From positions 1 through 33,621 of the forward strand of contig JAJDDX010000492.1 of assembly GCA_029260055.1 (NCBI GenBank): a stretch of DNA of 33,621 nt, in the 5' to 3' direction. The stretch's first letter is position 1, and every line of letters begins with the position of its first letter. This stretch comes from Phycisphaerae bacterium. GTDB taxonomy: Bacteria > Planctomycetota > Phycisphaerae > UBA1845. The position numbers were made by a program, and so were the translations under genes. This document shows positions 9,220 to 16,091 of the stretch, piece by piece. A model generated the notes under the pieces. That model searched no databases. It saw nothing but the letters and a program-made list of their open reading frames with translations, and was not told the DNA's origin.

Positions 9220-9239
9220 GTAGCGCGTTGTTGCGCTAC
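9220..9239. other. Hairpin between convergent genes
   Basis: GTAGCGC (9220-9226) and GCGCTAC (9233-9239) form a perfect 7-bp stem with loop GTTGTT. It sits between two converging genes and could slow transcription in both directions, but there is no T-tract. Confidence 0.4.
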
Positions 9240-9244
9240 TGGTG

Positions 9245-9290
9245 AGCTTCCCCCCATAGCCAAGTGGGGGCTGACGGAAGTTTGGCCTCG
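9245..9290 (+). repeat. C-rich palindromic repeat, copy A
   Basis: CCCCCA (9251-9256) pairs with TGGGGG (9265-9270). The right flank CTGACGGAAGTTTGGCC aligns with the flanks of copies B and C (10516, 12506). Intergenic. Confidence 0.6.
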
Positions 9291-9310
9291 GCACCAGCCG
9301 GCGCCGCGCG

Positions 9311-10354
9311 CTAACCGACTGGATCGGGCAGCACTTCATCGACAACCCAGCCGCCGCCGTTGCCGGGCTCTACCGTGAACCGGCGCGGAGCCGCCCCGCC
9401 GAGCGGTCGCAGCTCGAAGCACGGTGGGCCGTCAACCTCCGCATCGCCGTCGCCGCATCCGCCCAGGTCCCACTTGATCGCCGATTCGTGCCGGACGATG
9501 AGGTGCCAGGCCATGTTACAGTTCGCATCCAAGAGGTTGAACAACGTCCCCGTCACCGTATCGCCCTCGAAGTTCGGGTACTGAGAGAGCGTCAGTTGCG
9601 TGCCCGTGACTTTGTATCGATGCCGGATGAACGGGACAGGGTCCGCGTCAATCATCTCCAGCTCCTCCCCGGTGGAGAGGCGGTAGACGTACCAGACTTG
9701 TCGGCCGAGGAGGCTCTCGATCCCGCCTGCGTCCCACCTCGGCTCGGCAATGCTCAAAGCGGACACTTCATCCGCGGCTTCGTCGATGACGACCTCGCGG
9801 ACTGTGGATCGGCGCGACGGGTAAGAATATATGCGCGGTGCCCACGTGCGTCGCGTTCGGCTGAGCACTTCGCGACCCGCTCGGTCCAGCACGACCAGGC
9901 GGAGCCCCGGGTGTTCGGCTTCGCCGTCGTCCGAGAGGATCCCTGTCTCCGTAAAACAGACCACTACCCCATCGTTTGTGATTGCGGCCTTGTCGATGCG
10001 AACGTGATGTAGTTTCCATGCCAGCCGTCCGGCACGGTAGAGCTCGTAATGCACTTGATAAGTACCAATCTCTCCGAGGCGAACGACATCAAGACGGTAT
10101 TCTCCGGACTCGGAGGTGAAGGACCTCAGCACATCGACCGGCGCTTTTACACCAAACGTAGCTCTTTCGCCGGCGTTCTCTCGGGAGGCGCCGGTCGACG
10201 TGTGCGAGGGTGCTTGGCACGCCGTCGCGGCACATGCGATGGCGCTGCAAACCGCGAGTACGCGGCATTGCGCAGGTTTGCGTCGCGTCACGGGCGCGTG
10301 TGTGGCGTATCGCCAAATGCGCGGCTGGCGAATCAACCGAAGTGTGCATCTCAT
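9311..10354 (-). CDS. Putative lipoprotein of unknown function
   Basis: 347 residues. The start ATG 10354 is set by a strong SD (GTAGGAG, 8 nt spacing). The N-terminus is long and basic (TRRKPAQC), then a hydrophobic run (VLAVCSAIACAATAC) ends in a lipobox-like ATAC with Cys46, suggesting export and lipidation. The rest is beta-rich, with patterns such as YRLDVVRLGEIGTYQVHYELYRAG and an insertion-free C-terminus containing Cys residues. No family was recognised. GTG 10291 would give a shorter, more usual signal peptide but lacks an SD. It faces the nucleotidyltransferase-HD gene tail to tail, with a repeat copy between them. Confidence 0.65.
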   Translation of the reverse strand: MRCTLRLIRQPRIWRYATHAPVTRRKPAQCRVLAVCSAIACAATACQAPSHTSTGASRENAGERATFGVKAPVDVLRSFTSESGEYRLDVVRLGEIGTYQVHYELYRAGRLAWKLHHVRIDKAAITNDGVVVCFTETGILSDDGEAEHPGLRLVVLDRAGREVLSRTRRTWAPRIYSYPSRRSTVREVVIDEAADEVSALSIAEPRWDAGGIESLLGRQVWYVYRLSTGEELEMIDADPVPFIRHRYKVTGTQLTLSQYPNFEGDTVTGTLFNLLDANCNMAWHLIVRHESAIKWDLGGCGDGDAEVDGPPCFELRPLGGAAPRRFTVEPGNGGGWVVDEVLPDPVG

Positions 10355-10515
10355 CGCGGATTCTCCTACCCCCGATATGCCATCATACCACGCATGCCGC
10401 GCATCGCGAGTCTTGCCCGCCTATCCCTAATCGCCGCACGGTGACACATCCGGTCGATGGCGATCAATACTGGAGATTCGCGCGAACTCGGAGTGAGTGC
10501 AGCCTCCGCTTCCGG

Positions 10516-10552
10516 GGCTCCCCCCTTGCCAAGGAGGGCTTGAGGGAGGTCT
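10516..10552 (+). repeat. C-rich palindromic repeat, copy B
   Basis: CCCCCCTT (10520-10527), loop GCC, AAGGAGGG (10531-10538): 8 bp with one mismatch. The flank CTTGAGGGAGGTCTGTCC follows, matching copies A, C and E in pattern. Confidence 0.7.
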
Positions 10553-10727
10553 GTCCGAGCCGAGACACGGGAAGTGCTTAAGGCGATCGCTCCGTCCGCG
10601 TAGCGGGTGCGCGCGGCTCGGATCGTGGCGAGTTGTCGGGCTGCGCGGCTCATCCATGACGCTTCACCTTGGCCGACACACATCCGGGGCAAACCCCGCC
10701 AAGACCGCCGCGATGCTTCAGGAATGT

Positions 10728-10770
10728 CACCCGCCGGCGGCGCGTGTCGCTAGCGCGCCGCCGACGGGTG
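10728..10770. other. Long GC-rich hairpin downstream of the ABC-GNAT gene
   Basis: CACCCG + GGCGGCGCG (10728-10744, with a 2-nt internal loop) pairs with CGCGCCGCC + CGGGTG (10754-10770), giving 15 bp in total. It lies about 75 nt beyond the ABC-GNAT stop. There is no T-tract, so it may be an attenuating hairpin or a REP-like element rather than a classical terminator. Confidence 0.55.
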
Positions 10771-10846
10771 AAGCGAGGAGAGCGAGGCCGGATCAGTGGA
10801 TCTACGCATCGATCAAGAGCCTCGGTGATGTGACAAGTCCTTGGCA

Positions 10847-12379
10847 TCAGGGCTTACCCTTCTTGGTTCGAACCGCAGCCACCTTCCGCTTTCCACGGCG
10901 CTGAGCGCTCTTGGCCCGCCCGCTACTCGAGCCGGCTGACCTTTTCTCCGGGCGCTCCCACAGGTAATACACCGGGCGCGACCCGATCAGCCCTCGAAAA
11001 GTCTGCGCCAGAAACTGCGGCGATTGCCGTTTGACCCGGTGTTCTCCACCGACGGTCGTGCGCGCGTACCACCGGTAGACCACCTCGGATACGATCCGCC
11101 GGACTCGCCGACTTCGGCACACGCGCGCTGGAAAGTCGCGTGCGCTGGGGTCCACGTCGATCGCGGTTAGCGCCGCGAGCGCGCGTCGGCAAGCGGGCGA
11201 CACGTCGTACTGCCCGATCCGCCGCATCCCCCCTCGCTCAAATACGGGGTTGAACTCCCCCATCGATGCCAGGCACTCGACATAGCGCCGCCCCACCAGC
11301 GGCAGCGTGCGACGGACCAGGTGATGCCCGAGGCCGCAGCCACGCACGTCGGGGTGAATCACCAGGCGCCGCAAGATTCGCATGCTGCGGTTGAGCAGCT
11401 TCGGCTTGCCGACGAAGCGGCTGTCTGTCACCTTGTTGCGAAGCGAGAGTTCGAGCGGGCCGTGTGAGTAGACAACGATCCCGAGCGGATCCCCGCCCTT
11501 GCCGTCCCGCATGACGAACACCTTGTCGACGAAGCCGAGTTCGTCGGTCGCTCGATAGTGCATCGCGGAAAACGCGTCGTAGTCACGTTTGGTGCCGCGT
11601 TCGATGCGCAACCTTCGCCGGAAGCTGATCGGCCGGCGCGGCTGAACCTCGCGCGGCTCGACATCGCACCGTCCTGAGCCGTGCAACCGCACGATGGTGG
11701 TCGGCTGGAGGTCGTCGACGATGTCCTCGTTGCTCGACGCGACGACGACGCAGAGACCGCTTTGCAGCACCAGCTTCCGCAGGTTGTGACTGATCGCCTT
11801 GGCGGCCCGGCGGTGGAGAATCGAACAGAATTCGTCGCATAGAAGCGGTGTGACCTGCCCGCCACGAGCCTGCAGCGCCACGCCTCGCGCGAGGCGAGCC
11901 CGGAACCGTTCGCCATCGGATAGCTCTGAGAACCGCCGCACCCAGAGGCGGGCTTCACCGAGCCCGCACAGCGTCAACATCGACGCTGCCTCCGACCACG
12001 CCCCCCACGGCGCCACGGCGTCGATGATGGCCGCGTCGCGCGGGAACGCCACGCGGTCCACCCGGCACGCCCCCGCGAAGCATCGGTCGATCTCGGATAG
12101 TGCGGTCGACTTGCCGCTGCCGGACGGTCCGAGCAGCAGCACGATCTGCCCCGGACCCAGCGGAATTCGGGTCGATGGGACGATCGTGGTCGGTGCCCCG
12201 AAGAGCGACACGCCGAACTGAATGCCAACCGCAGCCGTCCGCTCCGACGGCTTGCCGAGTCGCGGCGTCCGCACGCAGGCCAGCTCGATCGGGCGCGTCA
12301 CCGCCCCGTTCGTGCCCCCGGCTGAACCCACGCGCGTCGCCGTCTCGACTCCCCCCATCGCCATCTTCCCGTTCCCCAA
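10847..12379 (-). CDS. ABC-type ATPase fused to GNAT acetyltransferase (COG2401-like)
   Basis: 510 residues from TTG 12379, or 505 from ATG 12364; both are weakly supported. The ATPase half has Walker A GPSGSGKST (84-92), signature LSDGE (153-157) and Walker B VTPLLCDEF (176-184, Asp182-Glu183). The switch-His position reads VVVASSNED (211-219), with no histidine. Residues about 256-400 form a GNAT fold with the acetyl-CoA motif RGCGLG (346-351). The C-terminus is strongly basic (SGRAKSAQRRGKRK), suggesting nucleic-acid contact. No membrane segment is present, so this is not a transporter subunit. The fusion matches the rare family 'ABC-type ATPase fused to a predicted acetyltransferase', whose function is unknown. 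A near-consensus promoter and operator-like repeat lie upstream, next to a CI/LexA-type repressor on the same strand. Confidence 0.88.
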   Translation of the reverse strand: MGNGKMAMGGVETATRVGSAGGTNGAVTRPIELACVRTPRLGKPSERTAAVGIQFGVSLFGAPTTIVPSTRIPLGPGQIVLLLGPSGSGKSTALSEIDRCFAGACRVDRVAFPRDAAIIDAVAPWGAWSEAASMLTLCGLGEARLWVRRFSELSDGERFRARLARGVALQARGGQVTPLLCDEFCSILHRRAAKAISHNLRKLVLQSGLCVVVASSNEDIVDDLQPTTIVRLHGSGRCDVEPREVQPRRPISFRRRLRIERGTKRDYDAFSAMHYRATDELGFVDKVFVMRDGKGGDPLGIVVYSHGPLELSLRNKVTDSRFVGKPKLLNRSMRILRRLVIHPDVRGCGLGHHLVRRTLPLVGRRYVECLASMGEFNPVFERGGMRRIGQYDVSPACRRALAALTAIDVDPSARDFPARVCRSRRVRRIVSEVVYRWYARTTVGGEHRVKRQSPQFLAQTFRGLIGSRPVYYLWERPEKRSAGSSSGRAKSAQRRGKRKVAAVRTKKGKP

Positions 12380-12433
12380 GGCCTCGCTACCCGGCAGCCG
12401 ATCACCCCCGACCGACCACCTAACACACCCCTA

Positions 12434-12461
12434 ACTATAGCACCCGAGCAAGCCATGTCAA
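12434..12461 (-). promoter_or_regulatory. Strong promoter of the ABC-GNAT gene
   Basis: Minus strand: perfect -35 TTGACA (12456-12461), 16-nt spacer, -10 TATAGT (12434-12439). It is one of the best promoter matches in the window. The -35 overlaps the inverted repeat at 12460-12479 by two bases, so a bound repressor would block RNA polymerase. Confidence 0.75.
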
Positions 12462-12479
12462 TAATATAGCAATATTATT
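12460..12479. promoter_or_regulatory. Operator-like inverted repeat O1
   Basis: AATAATAT-AGCA-ATATTATT is a perfect 8-bp inverted repeat in an otherwise GC-rich region, abutting the -35 box of the ABC-GNAT promoter. It contains GCAATATTA, similar to the half-site in O2 at the repressor start. Confidence 0.65.
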
Positions 12480-12505
12480 ACTGATCGGGCGGCGGAGGAG
12501 GGCTC

Positions 12506-12543
12506 GGCTTCCCCTCTTGCCAAGGGGGGACCGAGGAGGGTCT
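12506..12543 (+). repeat. C-rich palindromic repeat, copy C
   Basis: CCCCTCTT (12511-12518), loop GCC, AAGGGGGG (12522-12529) with one G-T pair, then ACCGAGGAGGGTCTGGCC. It lies between the repressor stop and the ABC-GNAT promoter. Confidence 0.7.
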
Positions 12544-12579
12544 GGCCGGGATGCCGTGAGTCACGGCGGTGCCCGCGTT

Positions 12580-13242
12580 TTAGCACTCGCGGCAGACGAG
12601 GCGGACGACGACGCCTTGGATCTGGAATTCGCGGCTGTCGTCGATCAGGAGGGGGGCCCTGCGGGGGTTGTCGCCGCGGAGGATCACCAAGCGCCGGCCG
12701 TCCCGCCACTCGACGCTGACGCGCTTCAGCGTGGGCTCGCCGTCGACCAGGCAGGCGCAGATTCGGCCCTGCACGTGCTCCGGCTCGACATCGGGGCGGT
12801 ACTGAACCAGCACGATGTCGCCCGGCTTGAGGGTGGGCTCCATGCTGTCCAGGGCGAGACGCAGGCAGAAGCAGTTCGGCGACCACTGATGCCGCAGGAC
12901 GGGGAACATCTCGAGTTGCTCCTGCGACTCAGCCGGCGGACCGGCCGGGATCGACCCGAAAAGCGGAAGCTCCCGCGTCTCCCACGGCTGCGGTGCGTCG
13001 TGCTCATCGCCGCCGCCAATGAGCACCCCCTGCGGCAGATTAAGGGCGATGGCGAGGGCATCGATCGTCGGACGCCGCGGATTGGCCTTACCCCGTTCGA
13101 TCTGCGACAGATACCCCTGATTGATACCAGCCGCCTCGGCGAGTTCGACTTGCGATTGCCGCAATTCCCGCCGCCGCCGCCGAATCCGCGCCCCGACCGA
13201 CTCCTCGGCCCGCTGCTCGACGATGGATGTATCATATTGCAT
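12580..13242 (-). CDS. CI/LexA-type repressor: XRE HTH plus S24 self-cleaving domain
   Basis: 220 residues. Residues about 17-70 form an XRE helix-turn-helix (RQSQVELAEAAGINQGYLSQ, then IERGKANPRRPTI). The C-terminal half is an S24 autopeptidase: Ala100-Gly101 in SIPAGPP is the predicted cleavage site, Ser133 in LDSMEPTLKPGD the nucleophile and Lys173 in EPTLKRV the general base. All parts needed for RecA-stimulated self-cleavage are therefore present. The short length and HTH type are closer to phage CI or HdiR-like regulators than to canonical LexA (winged HTH). The inverted repeat O2 overlaps its ATG, implying autorepression. No SD precedes the ATG. The ABC-GNAT gene downstream has its own operator-like site. 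Confidence 0.92.
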   Translation of the reverse strand: MQYDTSIVEQRAEESVGARIRRRRRELRQSQVELAEAAGINQGYLSQIERGKANPRRPTIDALAIALNLPQGVLIGGGDEHDAPQPWETRELPLFGSIPAGPPAESQEQLEMFPVLRHQWSPNCFCLRLALDSMEPTLKPGDIVLVQYRPDVEPEHVQGRICACLVDGEPTLKRVSVEWRDGRRLVILRGDNPRRAPLLIDDSREFQIQGVVVRLVCREC

Positions 13243-13250
13243 ACCAATAT
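13234..13250. promoter_or_regulatory. Operator-like inverted repeat O2 over the repressor start codon
   Basis: ATATTG-CATAC-CAATAT is a perfect 6-bp inverted repeat. It includes the repressor start codon (13240-13242) and shares the CAATAT half-site with O1. Binding here would give autoregulation. Experimental binding is untested. Confidence 0.6.
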
Positions 13251-13623
13251 TCTACGACGCGGTTGGCAATACGGCAACCGCAGCGGGACGCCGGGCACCC
13301 GGTTCGGGCTGCGGGCGCCGATTGCCGAGTCGGCCGCAACCAGCAGCTGGCCAACTTAGGGCTGGCTCGGCTGCGACACGCCAGTCATGCAGATCGTAGC
13401 GTTTGTGCCGACGCCTTCCATCGACGCAGCGGTGGCCGTCCATCCCTCGGACGTACTCTACCGGTTCATGCTTGACAGTATTATGCGTGCTACGTTTGGC
13501 GAGTCGACGCCAAGACCAGAAAAACGGGCGAATTCTTGGCCAAGGTTTTGTATAAACAGTTTTTTGGGCGTAGAATTGGTCTTGTTCGGTGTCAGCCAAG
13601 AGAAGGCGAGCAGGGTGGCGACC
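13243..13623. other. Intergenic region between divergent repressor and Fic genes
   Basis: About 380 nt, assuming the downstream Fic start is correct. The Fic frame stays open through most of it, but the translation upstream of 13624 has no family resemblance. It becomes AT-richer after about 13470, with an isolated TTGACA (13472-13477) and a TATAAA (about 13551) that do not pair at a normal spacing. No gene is called. Confidence 0.45.
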
Positions 13624-14850
13624 GTGGACATTGAAAGATTCACTGAATTTAAAACCGGAGTGCTGGAACCTGTTGTCGGCAAGGCTGGCAGGCGTGGTTG
13701 GGCCTTCGTTCCGAATCGGCTGCCCACCATGGGGCCCATGAGAGACGAACTTTGGTCAGTAGTCGCGGATGCACAACAAGCCGTCGGTAGCCTCGAGCAG
13801 GTCAAGGGAATACTCCAGGAGCCGTTCCTCCTGCTCGGCCCCCTCCAGCAGCGAGAGGCGGTGATTTCGAGCAGACTCGAAGGGACCTACACACTTCCGG
13901 AGGATCTCCTGCTTTTCGATGTTGAGCAGGAAGAGAACGACGCAGTACGAATCCCGGCGAACCAGAGAGGGAATGAAAACCTCGAAGTCTGGAATCACTA
14001 TGAGGCTTTGCGTCAAGGGCACAACTGGCTACGGAACGGCAAGCCCCTGGACAAATCGTTAATCCTGCATCTTCACAAGATTCTGATGACCGGCGTGAGG
14101 GGTAAGGACAAGAGCCCGGGAAAGTTTCGCGACTGCCAAGTCGCCGTGGGGCAGTATCCGCGCAAGTTCGTTCCACCTCCGCCAGATCGAATAGAGTCGT
14201 GCATGGATCAGCTGGAGGAGTACATAGCGAGCGATGAGACAAATGCCTTAATCAAGAGCTATGCAGTCCACTACCAGTTTGAGGCAATTCATCCGTTTCA
14301 GGACGGGAACGGTCGAGTCGGGCGCGTCTTACTTTCGCTTTGCGTGAGCAGTTGGCTTAACCTGAGCATGCCGTGGCTGTACATGAGCGAGTTCTTCGAG
14401 AGTCACAAACGCGAGTACAGCGATCGTCTGTTTGGCGTAAGCACCAATGGCGAGTGGGCTGAATGGCTTGCGTTCTGCATGCAAGGAACCATCGAGCAGT
14501 CGTTAGCCTCGATTCGTCGTTGCGAGCACTTGCGATTCCTCCGAGATCATTACTATGCGCAGGTACAAGGGCTTGGCCCGAGGCTGCGAGAAATCGTCGA
14601 CATGCTCTTCGTCAGGCCGATGATACGTACCGCCAAGGTTGCCGAACGATGCGGAGTCACCGAAGAGACCGCCCGCCAAGATATAAAGAAGATGGTCGAT
14701 CTCGGAATACTCAGCGTCCGCCCCAAGACGCGGCCTCGGTCATTCGCATGCATTGGGATAATCGACGCAGTGTATGGCGACCCGCCTGCTGACGATGCGA
14801 GTGAGCACGAGCCGCCCTCTTCGCAATCTCCCCCCGTTACTAAGGGGTAA
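13624..14850 (+). CDS. Fic-domain protein (class II, autoinhibited AMPylator type) with winged HTH
   Basis: About 408 residues from GTG 13624 (VDIERFTEF); the frame is open from 13387, so the start is uncertain. An N-terminal Fic_N region carries the inhibitory helix SSRLEG (about 82-87, matching S/TxxxEG). The Fic core holds HPFQDGNGRVGR (about 223-234) with the catalytic His. A C-terminal winged helix (TAKVAERCGVTEETARQDI) follows. Fic proteins usually transfer AMP to target hydroxyl groups; the inhibitory helix sets class II control. Base composition is lower in GC than its neighbours (14041-14100 is 50%), consistent with transfer. The last residues (SPPVTKG) and the stop codon are encoded by a C-rich repeat copy. 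Confidence 0.9.
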   Translation: MDIERFTEFKTGVLEPVVGKAGRRGWAFVPNRLPTMGPMRDELWSVVADAQQAVGSLEQVKGILQEPFLLLGPLQQREAVISSRLEGTYTLPEDLLLFDVEQEENDAVRIPANQRGNENLEVWNHYEALRQGHNWLRNGKPLDKSLILHLHKILMTGVRGKDKSPGKFRDCQVAVGQYPRKFVPPPPDRIESCMDQLEEYIASDETNALIKSYAVHYQFEAIHPFQDGNGRVGRVLLSLCVSSWLNLSMPWLYMSEFFESHKREYSDRLFGVSTNGEWAEWLAFCMQGTIEQSLASIRRCEHLRFLRDHYYAQVQGLGPRLREIVDMLFVRPMIRTAKVAERCGVTEETARQDIKKMVDLGILSVRPKTRPRSFACIGIIDAVYGDPPADDASEHEPPSSQSPPVTKG

Positions 14851-14852
14851 GG
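14827..14852. repeat. C-rich palindromic repeat, degenerate copy D
   Basis: CCCC-g-TTA / TAA-GGGG around 14832-14847. It resembles the stem of copies A-C and E, but the flanks do not match. It overlaps the 3' end of the Fic gene and provides its TAA. Confidence 0.4.
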
Positions 14853-14886
14853 CTCTTCGCTCGCACCATCCCGCCACCCTCGGAAC

Positions 14887-14923
14887 AAAAAAAGCGGGCG
14901 CGGTCGTATTGCAGACCGCGCCC
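14887..14923 (-). terminator. Intrinsic terminator of prpBC
   Basis: A perfect 10-bp stem, GGGCGCGGTC (14896-14905) / GACCGCGCCC (14914-14923), is followed on the minus strand by GC and seven T (plus-strand A run 14887-14893). It lies about 40 nt past the prpC stop. Read on the plus strand it may weakly stop Fic transcription too. Confidence 0.88.
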
Positions 14924-14965
14924 GGGGCGTTTCTTGACCTATGCGTTCGCCTACCGACTGTCCAA

Positions 14966-16072
14966 TTACGGCACCGGACGCTCGGTCGGGCCGACGTAGT
15001 TGCTCAGCGGGCGATAGATCCGGTTGTCCTGCGACTGCTCGATGTAATGAGCACACCAGCCGGTAATCCGACTACACACGAACAGCGGCGTATACAGATC
15101 CAGCGGCAGGTCCATCAGGTAATAGGTCAGCCCGCACGGGTAATCCACGTTCGGGTAGATGGGCCGCTCTTTGTTGACGATCGGGTCTTTGATCGCGTCG
15201 TAGATCGCGATCTCGTTCATGCGGCCCTTCTGCTCGGCCAGCTTCCGCATCTCCCGTTCGAGGATGTGAGCACGATGGTCACCGTTCTTGTAGACGCGGT
15301 GGCCAAAGCCCATGACCTTTTCCTTCTTGGCGAGCGCGTTGTTGACCCACGCGCTGGCCTCCTCGGGCGTCTTGAACCGCGAGAGCAGTTCCATCGCCCG
15401 CTCGTTGGCGCCGCCGTGCAGCGGACCCTTGAGCGCCCCGATCGCTCCGGTGATCGCGGAGACCATGTCCGACGTGGTCGAGCAGATCACCCGCGTGGTA
15501 AACGTACTGGCGTTGAACTCGTGCTCGGCGTAGAGCACCAAAGTCAAATCGAGCAACCGCACCGAGGTCTCGTCCGGGTCGACACCGTGGCACATATAGA
15601 GCGTCTGGGCCGCGTGCGACAGGCCCGGCATGGGCGACATCGGCTCCTTGCCGTTGAGCAGCCGGAACCGCGCACCCACCACGTCCGACGTAACCGCGAT
15701 CAGCCAGACGGCCCGCTTCTTGAAGTCATCGACGCTGGTGCCCTTGATCGGATCGAAGTGTCCGGCCATCGACACACCGGTGCGCAACACGTCCATCATC
15801 GGCACGTCAGCCGGCATGGCGCGGATCGCCTCGATCACCGGCTTGGGCAAACCGTGGAAGCCGTCGAGCGTCTTGCGGAATTCGGTCAACTCCGCCTTGT
15901 TCGGCAATTCACCGTAGAGCAGCAGATGCGCGACCTCCTCGAAGCAGACCTTCTCGGCAAGATCGGCGATTGTATATCCGCGATAAAGCAGCTTGCCTTG
16001 ATCAACGCAACAGATGTCAGTGTTGCCTGCCACGATGCCTTCCAGGCCGGGCTTTGCGAGTTCGGGGCTCAT
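14966..16072 (-). CDS. prpC: Citrate synthase family, probably 2-methylcitrate synthase
   Basis: 368 residues. ATG 16072 is preceded by AGGAG at a good distance; the frame is open a little further upstream. Citrate synthase signatures are complete: the first catalytic His in LHGGANERA, the second in MGFGHRVYK, and the Asp in DLYTPLFVCSRITGW. The short length (no N-terminal extension) and the partner prpB 19 nt upstream point to condensation of propionyl-CoA with oxaloacetate rather than to the main TCA enzyme, though such enzymes often accept acetyl-CoA too. The operon ends at an intrinsic terminator. No prpD (methylcitrate dehydratase) lies nearby; an aconitase or a distant prpD would be needed. 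Confidence 0.9.
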   Translation of the reverse strand: MSPELAKPGLEGIVAGNTDICCVDQGKLLYRGYTIADLAEKVCFEEVAHLLLYGELPNKAELTEFRKTLDGFHGLPKPVIEAIRAMPADVPMMDVLRTGVSMAGHFDPIKGTSVDDFKKRAVWLIAVTSDVVGARFRLLNGKEPMSPMPGLSHAAQTLYMCHGVDPDETSVRLLDLTLVLYAEHEFNASTFTTRVICSTTSDMVSAITGAIGALKGPLHGGANERAMELLSRFKTPEEASAWVNNALAKKEKVMGFGHRVYKNGDHRAHILEREMRKLAEQKGRMNEIAIYDAIKDPIVNKERPIYPNVDYPCGLTYYLMDLPLDLYTPLFVCSRITGWCAHYIEQSQDNRIYRPLSNYVGPTERPVP

Positions 16073-16091
16073 AGCTTGTCTCCTGAGCAAC

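Larger units (their letters stand above)
10355..10846. other. Gene-free stretch between lipoprotein and ABC-GNAT genes
   Basis: No supportable gene. It holds a possible -10 TATGAT for the lipoprotein gene (plus-strand ATCATA at 10382-10387, weak -35), repeat copy B (10516-10552) and a long GC hairpin (10728-10770). Confidence 0.6.

Noticed and set aside
12517-13359. 280-codon plus-strand frame over the repressor
   Set aside because: Antisense to the repressor and overlaps repeat copy C and operator O2; no motif.
13472-13556. TTGACA and TATAAA as a Fic promoter
   Set aside because: They are over 70 nt apart and no partner hexamer sits at 16-18 nt from either.
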